A stretch of 13,498 nucleotides of DNA from UBA2982 sp040081395. Lineage in GTDB: Bacteria > Gemmatimonadota > Gemmatimonadetes > Longimicrobiales > Gaopeijiaceae. The DNA lies in contig JBEBGN010000082.1 of NCBI GenBank assembly GCA_040081395.1, positions 1-13,498 on the forward strand. The letters are read 5' to 3'. The notes below the pieces were generated by a model. That model searched no databases, was not told the origin of the DNA, and saw only the letters and a program-made list of their open reading frames with translations. The position numbers and the translations under genes are program-made. Of the stretch, positions 6,061 through 13,498 are shown one piece after another; position 1 is the first letter of the stretch, and each line of letters begins with the position of its first letter.

Positions 6061-7597
6061 CGTCCTCCTCGCCCTGGGGCTCGCGGCTTCGGTCGCGCCC
6101 GCCGCCCTGCACGCGCAACTCCGCGAGGTCGTCTCCAAGTCCGTCTCGGTGGGCCGCTCAGAGGCCTCGCTCGCGCTCGAATTCCAGGGCGGGGATCGCC
6201 TGGAGATCGACTTCGAGAGCGGTTCGGTGCGCATCGACGACGAGTCGGTGGGGGCCTACGATATCGGCGACCCACTCGACGCCAGCTGGCGAAGCCTGCT
6301 GGGTCAGGCGGTCGCGCTCGATGACGGGGCACTGGCGGCGGCGCTCGCGGACTGGACGGTCCCCGCCGAGCTGACGGGGAGCGACGCCGAAGTGGCAGGC
6401 GCGATCGACCAGGCGCTCGAGCGCTCGCTGCGCGGCACGCAGGTCCAAGCTCAGGTGGGGGATGCGTCCGTGTCGCTAGGGGACCCGGGCTCCCTGTTGC
6501 GCCTGTTGCTCGGGGATCGTGAGACGCTGCGACTGTTGGACGACGCACTCGACGGACTCGTGGAAGGCGGCATCGAGCGCGTCGTCATATCGGAAGACGC
6601 GGTGGTCGGCGCGGACGAGGTCATCGAGGGGAACCTGATCGTCATCGACGGGAACGCCCGCATCGAGGGCGAGGTCGAGGGAGACGTGGTGGTGGTGGGC
6701 GGAACGCTCGAGCTGCTCGAGGGCAGTTCGGTTTCCGGCGACGTGCGGCTCGCGGACGCGACGCTGGAGAGGAATCTCGGCGACGTGGACGGCGACGTGG
6801 TGAACGTCGAGGACGGCGTCCAGGTCGACGTCGACGATGATGTTCGTCGGGAGCTCCGTGAGGAGATCCGGCGTGAACTCCGCGACGAGATGCGTGACGA
6901 GGGTCCTGCGTTCCTGGCGCCCTTCCGATCCCTGGCGGACGGAGTCGGCGGCGTGCTCGGGCACCTGGTCAGCGTGCTCGTGCTCGGCCTCGTCGGCGCA
7001 GCGGTCATCGCCTTCGCGGGGGAGAAGGTGGACGTCATCGCCGAAACCGCGCGGCGCGCACCGGGCCGGTCCGCCGCGGTGGGCATGGCCGGAGCGATCC
7101 TGTTGCTGCCCGCATGGATCGTCGGGTTCGTGGCACTGGTCGTGTCGATCGTCGGCATCCCGGTTGCGATCGCCTGGCTGCCCGCCTTCCCGATCGCCGC
7201 GTGCGTCGCGGCGCTCGTCGGCTACCTCGCGGTGGCGCGGAACGCCGGCGAATGGATGGCCGACAGCAACCTCCCTTGGACGCACTGGATCCGGAAGTCC
7301 AACTCGCTCATCACCATGGTGGGCGGCTTGCTCGGACTCTCGATCCTGTTCGTCGTCGGGCACGTCGTCTCGATCGCACCTTTCCTCGGGTTCCTGAACG
7401 GCCTGCTCATGGTCGCGGGCATCGTGATCACGGTGGTCGCGATCCAGATCGGGTTCGGCGCGGTGATCATCACGCGGGGTGGGCGTCGTCGCGAGTACGC
7501 CCGGTACAGCGCGGACGAGGCGTGGGAAGCAGCGATGAACGTGGACATGGGTGGGGTGGAAGATTCGGCACAGCCGAAAGAGGGCGGCAATGCGTAA
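6038..7597 (+). CDS. Exported bactofilin-like (polymer-forming) beta-solenoid protein with multi-TM C-terminus
   Basis: The protein has 519 residues. The start ATG 6038 overlaps the anti-sigma gene by 23 bp and opens a clear signal peptide (residues 1-26, cleavage at LHA/Q); the frame is open further upstream but is not protein-like there. Residues 27-180 are acidic and unrecognised. Residues about 185-262 show short repeats such as EGNLIVIDGNARIEGEVEGD and GGTLELLEGSSVSGDV, typical of bactofilin or polymer-forming right-handed beta solenoids. A highly charged helix (269-288, RRELREEI/RRELRDEM repeats) follows, then hydrophobic segments near 303-327, 346-379, 382-400, 424-446 and 447-478, with a soluble tail. 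Bactofilins are normally cytoplasmic; the signal peptide here would put the solenoid in the periplasm. The role is probably structural or sensory in the envelope, coupled to the sigma factor; the exact function is unknown. Confidence 0.82.
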   Translation: MPVSRLANVLLALGLAASVAPAALHAQLREVVSKSVSVGRSEASLALEFQGGDRLEIDFESGSVRIDDESVGAYDIGDPLDASWRSLLGQAVALDDGALAAALADWTVPAELTGSDAEVAGAIDQALERSLRGTQVQAQVGDASVSLGDPGSLLRLLLGDRETLRLLDDALDGLVEGGIERVVISEDAVVGADEVIEGNLIVIDGNARIEGEVEGDVVVVGGTLELLEGSSVSGDVRLADATLERNLGDVDGDVVNVEDGVQVDVDDDVRRELREEIRRELRDEMRDEGPAFLAPFRSLADGVGGVLGHLVSVLVLGLVGAAVIAFAGEKVDVIAETARRAPGRSAAVGMAGAILLLPAWIVGFVALVVSIVGIPVAIAWLPAFPIAACVAALVGYLAVARNAGEWMADSNLPWTHWIRKSNSLITMVGGLLGLSILFVVGHVVSIAPFLGFLNGLLMVAGIVITVVAIQIGFGAVIITRGGRRREYARYSADEAWEAAMNVDMGGVEDSAQPKEGGNA

Positions 7598-8420
7598 AGG
7601 TCTCATCACGTCGCTGGTCGTTGCCGCTGCCGTTCCGACCGCATCCGCCGCGCAGATGCGAACCGTCACCATGTCGCGTCAGCTCGAGGATCAGGAGCCG
7701 GTGCGCGTCTCGGTCGAGTACGGCGCCGGGCGGTTCGGCGTGCGGGCGATGGACACGGGACTGCTCTATCGCATGAGCCTCGTGTACGACGAGGATCGCT
7801 ACGAACCCGTCGCGGAGTATTCCGACCATCGACTGGACGTGGGCGTGGAGTCGATCCGCAATGGGTTCCGCGGCAACTCCGAGGGAGGGCGGCTCGATCT
7901 CGAGCTCGCCAGGGGCGTCCCGATGGATCTCGACCTGGAGTTCGGTGCGGTACGCGCGGACGTCGACCTCGGCGGACTCGCGCTCACGGGGCTGGACCTC
8001 AGCACAGGGGCGTCGGAGTCCATCATCGACGTCTCGGAGCCGAACGAGACGAGCATGGATCTCGCCCGGTTCGAGGTGGGCGCCGCGGACTTCACCGCGC
8101 GCCGCCTCGGCAACCTCAACGCCGAGCGCATCGAGGTCGACGCCGGCGTCGGCTCGCTCACCCTGGGGTTGGACGGAGAGTGGAACCGCGACACCCGTCT
8201 CGGCATCGACATGGGGCTCGGCGCGCTGGAGCTCAGGGTGCCCGAAGGACTCGGGCTCCAGCTCCGTAAGGACAGCTTCCTGACGTCGCTCGATTCCGAA
8301 GGGCTCGTGAAGCGCGGAGAGGTCTACCAGTCGCTCAACTGGGACCAGGCGGCCCGCAAGGTGATCGTCGACCTAGACGCGGCCTTCGGTAGTGTGAAAG
8401 TTGTGTGGGTACGCCCGTAG
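7590..8420 (+). CDS. Secreted toastrack-like (LiaF C-terminal/DUF2154-like) protein
   Basis: The protein has 276 residues. ATG 7590 was chosen because it gives a signal peptide (residues 1-21, ASAAQ cleavage region), has GAGGG just upstream, and overlaps the previous stop by 8 bp; the frame is open earlier but those residues are basic and not signal-like. After the signal comes a regular beta-rich protein with repeated units of the form (D/E)xGAxxxxxxLxxL: LEFGAVRADVDLGGL, EVGAADFTARRLGNL, DAGVGSLTLGLDG, DMGLGALELRVPEG. It ends in the strand pair VIVDLDAAFGSVKVVWV. This pattern matches toastrack domains (DUF2154/DUF4097 type) known from LiaF and PspC-linked envelope-stress systems, where they act as extracytoplasmic sensor or scaffold modules. 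There is no TM anchor beyond the signal, so it is likely periplasmic. Confidence 0.8.
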   Translation: MRKGLITSLVVAAAVPTASAAQMRTVTMSRQLEDQEPVRVSVEYGAGRFGVRAMDTGLLYRMSLVYDEDRYEPVAEYSDHRLDVGVESIRNGFRGNSEGGRLDLELARGVPMDLDLEFGAVRADVDLGGLALTGLDLSTGASESIIDVSEPNETSMDLARFEVGAADFTARRLGNLNAERIEVDAGVGSLTLGLDGEWNRDTRLGIDMGLGALELRVPEGLGLQLRKDSFLTSLDSEGLVKRGEVYQSLNWDQAARKVIVDLDAAFGSVKVVWVRP

Positions 8421-8428
8421 TTCGCCAA

Positions 8429-8437
8429 GGAAGGAGG
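8429..8437 (+). promoter_or_regulatory. Strong Shine-Dalgarno fixing the start of the 78-residue membrane protein
   Basis: GGAAGGAGG lies 6 bases before ATG 8444. It is the best ribosome binding site in the window and settles the start against an in-frame GTG at 8405, which lies inside the toastrack gene. Confidence 0.8.
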
Positions 8438-8443
8438 ACTAAC

Positions 8444-8680
8444 ATGCTCGGCTCCCTTCTCACGTTCTTCGCGGTGGGGCTCATCACCCTCATCGTCGCC
8501 GGGATCGTCATCTCGGTCGTCGGTACGGTGCTCGGACTCACTCTGGGACTCGCGTCGTTCCTGCTCTTCAAGGTCGCGCCCATCCTGCTCGTCGGCTGGA
8601 TCGTCGTGAAGGTCATCCAGAAGTCGAGCGGCGCCGGGTCGATCTCGGAGGCCGACAGGAAGTGGCTCGAGGGCGACTGA
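8444..8680 (+). CDS. Small two-TM membrane protein, 78 residues
   Basis: I do not recognise a named family. Residues 2-33 (LGSLLTFFAVGLITLIVAGI and on through VVGTVLGLTLG) and 35-57 form two hydrophobic segments with a very short turn, followed by a basic and polar tail KVIQKSSGAG and an acidic C-terminus ISEADRKWLEGD. The start is fixed by a strong Shine-Dalgarno at 8429-8437. The gene sits 23 bp after the toastrack gene and only 2 bp before a 31-codon gene, so it belongs to the sigma-factor cluster. Small membrane proteins of this form often accompany PspC/LiaF-type envelope-stress genes; that association is inference here. Confidence 0.8.
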   Translation: MLGSLLTFFAVGLITLIVAGIVISVVGTVLGLTLGLASFLLFKVAPILLVGWIVVKVIQKSSGAGSISEADRKWLEGD

Positions 8681-8682
8681 CG

Positions 8683-8778
8683 GTGAGCGTCTTCGAGATC
8701 ACCATCTTGGTGATGATCTTCGTCGGCTTCCTCGGCCTCATCATCTACGTGGCCAACCACGCGAGGTCGGGGGACTAA
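8683..8778 (+). CDS. 31-residue single-TM microprotein
   Basis: A short GTG-initiated frame reads MSVFEITILVMIFVGFLGLI up to residue 20, then IYVANHARSGD, ending at TAA. Residues 5-24 form one uninterrupted hydrophobic helix followed by a short polar, basic tail, a plausible bitopic microprotein. GAGGG (8669-8673) lies 9 bases upstream of the GTG, and the start is 2 bases after the previous stop, as expected for the last gene of the operon. It is below common annotation length limits and is likely unannotated. The main doubt is that a frame this short can be open by chance, although its composition is strongly membrane-like. Confidence 0.6.
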   Translation: MSVFEITILVMIFVGFLGLIIYVANHARSGD

Positions 8779-8803
8779 TAGCAGCCCCCCGGCCCCGCCG
8801 ACC
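8765..8803. terminator. Possible bidirectional hairpin between convergent genes
   Basis: GGTCGG (8765-8770) pairs with CCGACC (8798-8803), extended by GGG (8771-8773) with CCC (8794-8796) past a one-base bulge. It spans the end of the plus-strand operon and lies just before the mrp stop on the minus strand. There is no T-tract on either side, so intrinsic termination is uncertain. Confidence 0.3.
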
Positions 8804-8806
8804 TCC

Positions 8807-9910
8807 TCACCCCACCAGCGCCGCCAGCGTGTCGAGCACCTTGTCCGCGATCTGACCCAGCGCAGTTCCGGCACCGGAGGTCGGGGCCGCCAGCACGGTC
8901 GGGGTTCCCTGGTCCCCTGCCTGACGCACCGCCGGGTCGAGCGGCACCTTGCCCAGGAACGGCACCTTCATCTCCGTGGCGAGCGACTCGCCGCCTCCGG
9001 AGCCGAAGACGTCGATCGGCTCGGCGCAGTGCGGGCACACGAACCCGCTCATGTTCTCCACGATTCCGAGCACCCGTGTGTTCACGCGCTCGAACATCTT
9101 GATGGCGCGCCGCACGTCGCCGGTGCTCACGTCCTGCGGCGTCGTCACCATGACCGCGCCATCGAGGTCGATCGACTGCACGAGCGAGAGCTGCGCGTCT
9201 CCGGTGCCCGGTGGCATGTCGACGACCATGACGTCGAGTGGCCCCCACGCGACCTGCTCGAGGAACTGCTTCAGCACACCCGAAATGAGCGGTCCGCGCA
9301 TGATCGCCGGCTGCTCCTTGTCGAGCAGGAAGCCGAGGCTCATGAGGCGCACGCCGTGCGCCTCGAGCGGCTCGATCATCTCCTTCCCCTTCTCGCCGAT
9401 GACGCTGGGCCGGCGGCTCACGCCAAACATGAGCGGGATATTCGGGCCGTAGATGTCGGCGTCGAGCAGGCCGACGGTCTGCCCTTCCTTCGCGAATGCT
9501 GCGGCAAGGTTCGCGGCCACCATCGACTTGCCGACCCCCCCCTTTCCGGAGCTCACCGCGATGACGTGGCGGACGTTCTTGAGGATGCCCGGCTTGGGCG
9601 TAGGAGCGGGCACCGAGCCCGGCTTCAACGCGCCACGCCGCCCCCCCCCTCCCGCGGGCTGCATCTGGGGCAGCTGCACATTGATCTTGGCCGCGGTGAC
9701 CCCGGGGAGCGCTTCGACCGCGATGCGAGCCTCCTTCACGAGGTCGTTCGGATCCTCAGGACGCAGCTGGAACTGGAACCGCGCCACCCCCTGGTCGTCG
9801 ACCGCGACGTTCTGGACGTGACCGCCTGCCACGAGGTCGAGCCCGGTACCGGGGTGGGTGATCTTGGCCAGCGCGGCCATGACCGAGCGGCGCAGGTCTT
9901 CGGCGTTCAT
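8807..9910 (-). CDS. mrp: Mrp/ApbC (NBP35-like) iron-sulfur cluster carrier ATPase
   Basis: The protein has 367 residues and starts at ATG 9910 (MNAEDLRRSV); upstream in-frame sequence lies in the divergent intergenic region and is not family-like. Residues 1-82 are a MIP18/DUF59 domain (ITHPGTGLDLVAGGHVQNV). A Pro/Gly-rich linker (85-108) leads to the P-loop ATPase: deviant Walker A G122-K-G-G-V-G-K-S129, DADIYGPNIP (150-159), VVDMPPGTGD (229-238), and the cluster-binding C292-P-H-C295 in GFVCPHC. Mrp dimers bind a 4Fe-4S cluster at the CxxC and transfer it to apoproteins in the cytoplasm; the ATPase is required in the cell. The DUF59 fusion is the common bacterial form. The gene is convergent with the sigma-factor cluster and divergent from the P5C dehydrogenase gene, with no functional link visible. 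Confidence 0.96.
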   Translation of the reverse strand: MNAEDLRRSVMAALAKITHPGTGLDLVAGGHVQNVAVDDQGVARFQFQLRPEDPNDLVKEARIAVEALPGVTAAKINVQLPQMQPAGGGGRRGALKPGSVPAPTPKPGILKNVRHVIAVSSGKGGVGKSMVAANLAAAFAKEGQTVGLLDADIYGPNIPLMFGVSRRPSVIGEKGKEMIEPLEAHGVRLMSLGFLLDKEQPAIMRGPLISGVLKQFLEQVAWGPLDVMVVDMPPGTGDAQLSLVQSIDLDGAVMVTTPQDVSTGDVRRAIKMFERVNTRVLGIVENMSGFVCPHCAEPIDVFGSGGGESLATEMKVPFLGKVPLDPAVRQAGDQGTPTVLAAPTSGAGTALGQIADKVLDTLAALVG

Positions 9911-10053
9911 GCGTTCCGGGGCTGGAGGGGTCAGAAAGTAACCGGCACCGCGCCCGTGGATCAACGCGACGGCCTGGTTGCCGGGGTCCCCTGGCCGCTC
10001 GACATTCCGGCAGCCCGTGCCGCGCTCCTCAGGGCACTTCCGGACAGCCACTC
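9911..10053. other. Divergent mrp/pruA intergenic region
   Basis: These 143 bases must hold the promoters of both flanking genes. I see no convincing -35/-10 pair, no GAAAC-CGTA element as before the sigma cluster, and no strong inverted repeat. Both start codons have weak Shine-Dalgarno sequences (CCGGAA before mrp, GGACAG before the dehydrogenase). Confidence 0.5.
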
Positions 10054-11682
10054 ATGAACGGCAATCCTATCATCCCCCGGCCCGTCAACGAGCCGGTGCT
10101 CACCTATGCTCCGGGGACGCCGGAACGAGCCGCGCTCCAGCGCGAGCTCGCGGCCCAGGCCGGACAAGTCGTCGACATCCCGCTCGTCATCGGGGGAAAG
10201 GAAGTGCGGACGGGGGACACGTTCGACGTGGTCATGCCCCACGAGCACGGACACGTCATCGCCCGCGCTCACCGCGCCGGGCCGAAGGAGGTCGAGGCCG
10301 CGGTGACGGCTGCGCTCGGTGCCCGGCACGACTGGTCGCGCACCCCGTGGGAGGAACGCGCAGCGGTGTTCATGCGCGCCGCCGACCTCTTGGCCGGACC
10401 GTACCGTCAGGTCATCAACGCCGCCACCATGCTCGGCCAGAGCAAGACCGCGTTCCAAGCCGAGATCGATGCCGCGTGCGAGACGGCGGATTTCTTCCGC
10501 TTCAACGCGCACTTCTCCGAGATCGTCGACGGCATGCAGCCGGTCTCGGAGAGGGGCGTGTGGAATCACGCCGACCACCGGCCACTCGAGGGCTTCGTCT
10601 ACGCGGTCAGCCCGTTCAACTTCACGGCCATCGGTGCCAACCTCTCGGGCGCCCCCGCGATCATGGGCAACGTAGTGGTGTGGAAGCCGGCGCACGCGGC
10701 CGTGCTCGCAGGGCACCACATCATGCGGCTCTTCGAGGCCGCCGGACTCCCCCCCGGAGTGGTCAACTTCATTCCGGGGGACGCCGCCGGCATCACGCGT
10801 GACCTGCTCGCGCGGCCGAGCTTCGCGGGGGTCCATTTCACGGGCTCCACGGAAGTCTTCCAGGGGATCTGGAAGACGATCGCCGACAACCTCCCGCGCT
10901 ACCGCGGCTACCCGCGCATCGTCGGCGAGACGGGCGGCAAGGACTTCATCCTTGCACACCCGAGCGCAGAGGTGTCCGCGCTCCGCACCGCGATCGTGCG
11001 CGGCTCGTTCGAGTACCAGGGGCAGAAGTGCAGCGCGGCGTCGCGGGCCTACATCCCCAAGAGTGTGTGGGCCGAACTGGAGCGCCCGCTCCTCGAGGAG
11101 ACCGCATCGCTCGCCGTCGGTGACCCGCGCGACTTCACGAACTTCATGGGCGCGGTGATCGACGCGCGCGCGTACGGAAGGATCAGCGGCTACATCGCAC
11201 GCGCACGCAGCTCCCCCGATGCGGAGGTGCTGGTGGGCGGCGAGTGCGACGACCGGAAGGGTTGGTTCGTGCGGCCGACGATCCTGCGCGCGAGCCGCCC
11301 CGACTACGCGACGATGTGCGAGGAGATTTTCGGGCCGGTCATGTCCATCTACGTCTACGACGACGCGGACTGGAAGAAGACCCTCGAGTTGGTGGACGGC
11401 ACCTCACCGTACGGACTCACGGGATCCGTGTTCGCGCGCGACCGCGTCGCCATCCAGGAGGCGATCGCCGAGCTGCGCGATGCCGCAGGCAACTTCTACG
11501 TGAACGACAAGCCGACGGGCGCCGTGGTCGGCCAACAGCCGTTCGGCGGCGCCAGAGCTTCGGGCACGAACGACAAAGCGGGCTCCGTGCTCAACCTGCT
11601 GCGCTGGATCAGCGCCCGCTCCATCAAGGAGACGTTCGTGCCGGCGACGGACTACCGGTATCCGTTCATGGCGAAGGAGTAG
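10054..11682 (+). CDS. pruA: L-glutamate gamma-semialdehyde (1-pyrroline-5-carboxylate) dehydrogenase, group 1
   Basis: This 542-residue aldehyde dehydrogenase oxidises glutamate-gamma-semialdehyde to glutamate with NAD+, the second step of proline catabolism. The general base is Glu292 (VGETGGKDF) and the catalytic nucleophile is Cys326 (GQKCSAASR); their 34-residue spacing equals that of human ALDH4A1. Further family marks are MLGQSKTAFQAEIDAACE, SPFNFTAIGANLSGAPAIMG with NVVVWKPAHA after it, HFTGSTEVF, CEEIFGPVMS and the C-terminal QQPFGGARASGTNDKAG. It belongs to the ALDH4A1-like single-function group rather than the PutA fusion, so a separate proline dehydrogenase is expected elsewhere; none is in the window. 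It appears to be transcribed alone: divergent from mrp and convergent with the DUF5916 gene, 12 bp away. Confidence 0.95.
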   Translation: MNGNPIIPRPVNEPVLTYAPGTPERAALQRELAAQAGQVVDIPLVIGGKEVRTGDTFDVVMPHEHGHVIARAHRAGPKEVEAAVTAALGARHDWSRTPWEERAAVFMRAADLLAGPYRQVINAATMLGQSKTAFQAEIDAACETADFFRFNAHFSEIVDGMQPVSERGVWNHADHRPLEGFVYAVSPFNFTAIGANLSGAPAIMGNVVVWKPAHAAVLAGHHIMRLFEAAGLPPGVVNFIPGDAAGITRDLLARPSFAGVHFTGSTEVFQGIWKTIADNLPRYRGYPRIVGETGGKDFILAHPSAEVSALRTAIVRGSFEYQGQKCSAASRAYIPKSVWAELERPLLEETASLAVGDPRDFTNFMGAVIDARAYGRISGYIARARSSPDAEVLVGGECDDRKGWFVRPTILRASRPDYATMCEEIFGPVMSIYVYDDADWKKTLELVDGTSPYGLTGSVFARDRVAIQEAIAELRDAAGNFYVNDKPTGAVVGQQPFGGARASGTNDKAGSVLNLLRWISARSIKETFVPATDYRYPFMAKE

Positions 11683-11694
11683 GGGGCGTTCCCG

Positions 11695-13498
11695 CTACGG
11701 ATTCAACCAGTAGTTCACCTTGATCATGAAGGTGTTCTCCGGCTTGATCCGGAAGAGTCGTCCGGCGTCGCGCCCGAGCTCGAAGTCGCCGTAGGTCCCG
11801 TCGGGGAGCCCCAATGACGTCGGGCGCTCCGAGCGACCCTGCTGCCAGACCAAGTACATGGTGCTGCCGGGACGCCATTCCCAGCGAAGCACCGCGTTGC
11901 CGATGAGGGAGCGCACGTTGAAGTCCCGGTCGGAGACCGTGAAGGTCTGCGCCGCGTCGCCCACCGGGTCGATCGTGTAGCGTCCGTCCGTTCCTCGCGT
12001 GCTGGTCCCCACGTCGACTCCGTACCGGAGGAAGTCGAACGTACGTGGCGCGGCGAGCTCCATGAGGTCGCCGTAGTCGCCGCTCGAAATGAAGGGCTGC
12101 GTGTAGACTTCGAGCGTCAGTCGGCGTGTGAACGTGAGGTTGAGGCGCACCTCGAGGTCGAGGGTGGTCTGATCGATGGGGGCGAAGATGTAGCGGGTCC
12201 CGTACGTCGACGTGGCTCTCGCGTCGGAGATCGTCGTCACGTACTGGGCGGCAGAACGGCTCTGGCTCAGGCTTCCCCCGAGAATCACCTCGGAGATGCC
12301 CCTGAAGCGCATGGTGACGCCCGTGTTCATGGATCTGCGCCACCCGCCCGCGTCGTCCTCCGAGTAATTGAAGCCGAGTCTCGGCTGGAGCCTTCCCTGG
12401 GGCGGCGTATTGAAGCTCAGGTTGGCAGACCAACCCCCGGGCGCGCGGGCGAGCGGCCCACCCCGGGTCAGGCGGTCGTCGAAGGTTTCGAAGCCTTTGT
12501 TGAACCGCGCATTGAATCCGTACTGGGAGATGTGGGTAGCGCCCACGCCGATGCCAAGGTCCTTCCCGATGGTCTCCTGCCCGAAGTTCTGCGTCAGCCC
12601 ACCGGACGCGGTGACGTTGAAGTTGCGGAAGCGACGCCCCGTGGTCGGCATGCGATATCCGAAATCGCCGCCGTAATTGATCCGGTCCGCCGCGCTCTGG
12701 AATCCAAAATCGTTCACCTCGTAGCCGGGGCTCGTGGCATCGATGGTGGCTCCTCCGGTCCACGCTCCCCGCTGCCTGCCGCCGCTGATCGTCGCGAAGT
12801 ATCCGCCAAGGGATGTCGCGGTGGAGTCATAGTCGAGATGGTCCGCGTCTACCCGTCGGAAGTAGCGTGCCGAACTTCGCTGGGTACGCGCGATCGCGGC
12901 CGCATCGCCGGTCACGCGGCTTCCGGCCAACGCCCCGCTCAGCGCCCACTCCCGGTTCCCCCACTGGATCTGGCCATCGGCCCCCAAGGAGTATCCGCCC
13001 GCGTGCATCTCGCTGCGAAGCTGATCGGTTCCGAGATCGCGGTTCACGGCGGTGGCGATGATGCCGAACGCGTTACTACCCTGGTTCAGGTCCCGCCGCA
13101 CCCGTCCCGCGAGGTAGTTCGTCCGCGGCTCGATCTCGACCCTGGACTCGACCGCGCTCGCGTCTACCCACGGCACGACGGCGTGATCGCTCACCGCCTC
13201 GAGCAAGCCCAGAGACCATCCGCCGGTAGGCCGTCCGGTGACCCGGGCAGCTCCGAGAATCGTCGTCGAGCTCGGAACGTCCGCGTATTCCGATGCGCTC
13301 GGGAGGGAGCCCGCAGGGGCGCGGCCGATCCGCCGCGTGTTGACGAGTTGGGATCCGCCCCCCGCGCCCTCGCCGAAGCGGAAGATATCTGCGCCCTCGA
13401 CGAAGAACGGCCGCCGCTCGTTCACGCGCGTCTCGAACGCCGTGAGGTTGATGACCGCCGGGTCGGCCTCCACTTGGCCGAAGTCGGGATTGACGGTC
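11695..13498 (-). CDS. DUF5916-type outer-membrane beta-barrel protein, C-terminal part (5' end outside window)
   Basis: About 600 codons are visible and the frame stays open to the right edge, reading TVNPDFGQVEADPAVINLTA, then FETRVNERRPFFVEGADIF. That is the signature of DUF5916 proteins, where an N-terminal carbohydrate-binding (CBM9-like) domain, not visible here, precedes a large barrel. The GTG at 13473 is internal. The remaining sequence is a long series of alternating amphipathic strands with Tyr/Phe/Arg ends (GGYFATISGGRQRGAWTGGA, NVTASGGLTQNFG, LEVRLNLTFTRRLTLEVYTQ) and closes with FMIKVNYWLNP, as expected for an outer-membrane barrel. Function in this family is not established; transport or surface binding of a glycan or other ligand is a guess. 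Only 12 bp separate its stop from that of the convergent dehydrogenase gene. Confidence 0.88.
   Translation of the reverse strand, partial: TVNPDFGQVEADPAVINLTAFETRVNERRPFFVEGADIFRFGEGAGGGSQLVNTRRIGRAPAGSLPSASEYADVPSSTTILGAARVTGRPTGGWSLGLLEAVSDHAVVPWVDASAVESRVEIEPRTNYLAGRVRRDLNQGSNAFGIIATAVNRDLGTDQLRSEMHAGGYSLGADGQIQWGNREWALSGALAGSRVTGDAAAIARTQRSSARYFRRVDADHLDYDSTATSLGGYFATISGGRQRGAWTGGATIDATSPGYEVNDFGFQSAADRINYGGDFGYRMPTTGRRFRNFNVTASGGLTQNFGQETIGKDLGIGVGATHISQYGFNARFNKGFETFDDRLTRGGPLARAPGGWSANLSFNTPPQGRLQPRLGFNYSEDDAGGWRRSMNTGVTMRFRGISEVILGGSLSQSRSAAQYVTTISDARATSTYGTRYIFAPIDQTTLDLEVRLNLTFTRRLTLEVYTQPFISSGDYGDLMELAAPRTFDFLRYGVDVGTSTRGTDGRYTIDPVGDAAQTFTVSDRDFNVRSLIGNAVLRWEWRPGSTMYLVWQQGRSERPTSLGLPDGTYGDFELGRDAGRLFRIKPENTFMIKVNYWLNP

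Noticed and set aside
6476..7672. Long minus-strand open frame opposite the bactofilin-like gene
   Set aside because: The translation is His/Asp/Arg-rich without domains and lies wholly opposite a gene with signal peptide, solenoid repeats and TM segments.
8395..8419. Third GAAAG...CGTA promoter-like element before the 78-residue protein gene
   Set aside because: The spacing is 15 rather than 17, the -35 is TGAAAG, and it lies in the coding end of the toastrack gene. Tight gene packing makes an extra promoter unnecessary.
9029..10057. Long plus-strand open frame opposite mrp
   Set aside because: Composition is typical of an antisense shadow, and the opposite strand carries an unmistakable Mrp ATPase.
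9961..10959. Minus-strand open frame opposite the start of the P5C dehydrogenase
   Set aside because: No family features, and the opposing gene is certain.

Overview
This is a high-GC, gene-dense window of ordinary chromosomal character. I see no phage, IS, CRISPR, tRNA or rRNA. The gene set (a secreted M16 peptidase pair, a DUF5916-type outer-membrane protein, a UbiE/MenG methyltransferase, a group-1 P5C dehydrogenase, and an ECF sigma factor with a zinc-finger anti-sigma heading a membrane-protein operon) fits a diderm bacterium. Gemmatimonadota or a close relative is my best guess, but that is inference from gene content, not phylogeny.

Layout. 2-2205 (+): the 3' part of one M16 peptidase and a complete second M16 subunit, joined by a 4-bp GTGA overlap. 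The visible active-site residues are complementary, so an obligate heterodimer is likely. 4223-2241 (-): a compact operon of UbiE/MenG methyltransferase, a CTP-synthase-like class I glutamine amidotransferase homologue lacking the canonical His, and a GNAT acetyltransferase coupled to it by another GTGA overlap. 4224-4359: a divergent intergenic region with two hairpins and an ECF-type promoter candidate.

4360-8778 (+) is the most interesting part: a six-gene cluster of ECF sigma factor, membrane anti-sigma factor with two HxxxCxxC fingers made by an ungapped 86-residue duplication, exported bactofilin-like beta-solenoid protein with a multi-TM C-terminus, secreted toastrack-like (LiaF C-terminal/DUF2154-like) protein, 78-residue two-TM protein, and a 31-residue single-TM microprotein. 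Genes overlap or nearly touch after the anti-sigma gene. Two matching promoter-like elements (GAAAC, 17 bp, CGTAGGG) precede the sigma and anti-sigma genes. I read the cluster as an autoregulated envelope-stress module that does not match any named system I know.

9910-8807 (-): an Mrp/ApbC-type Fe-S carrier ATPase with an N-terminal MIP18/DUF59 domain. 10054-11682 (+): glutamate-gamma-semialdehyde dehydrogenase for proline catabolism. 13498-11695 (-): the C-terminal 600 residues of a DUF5916 outer-membrane-barrel-type protein running off the right edge. No gene-free stretch exceeds 300 bases.
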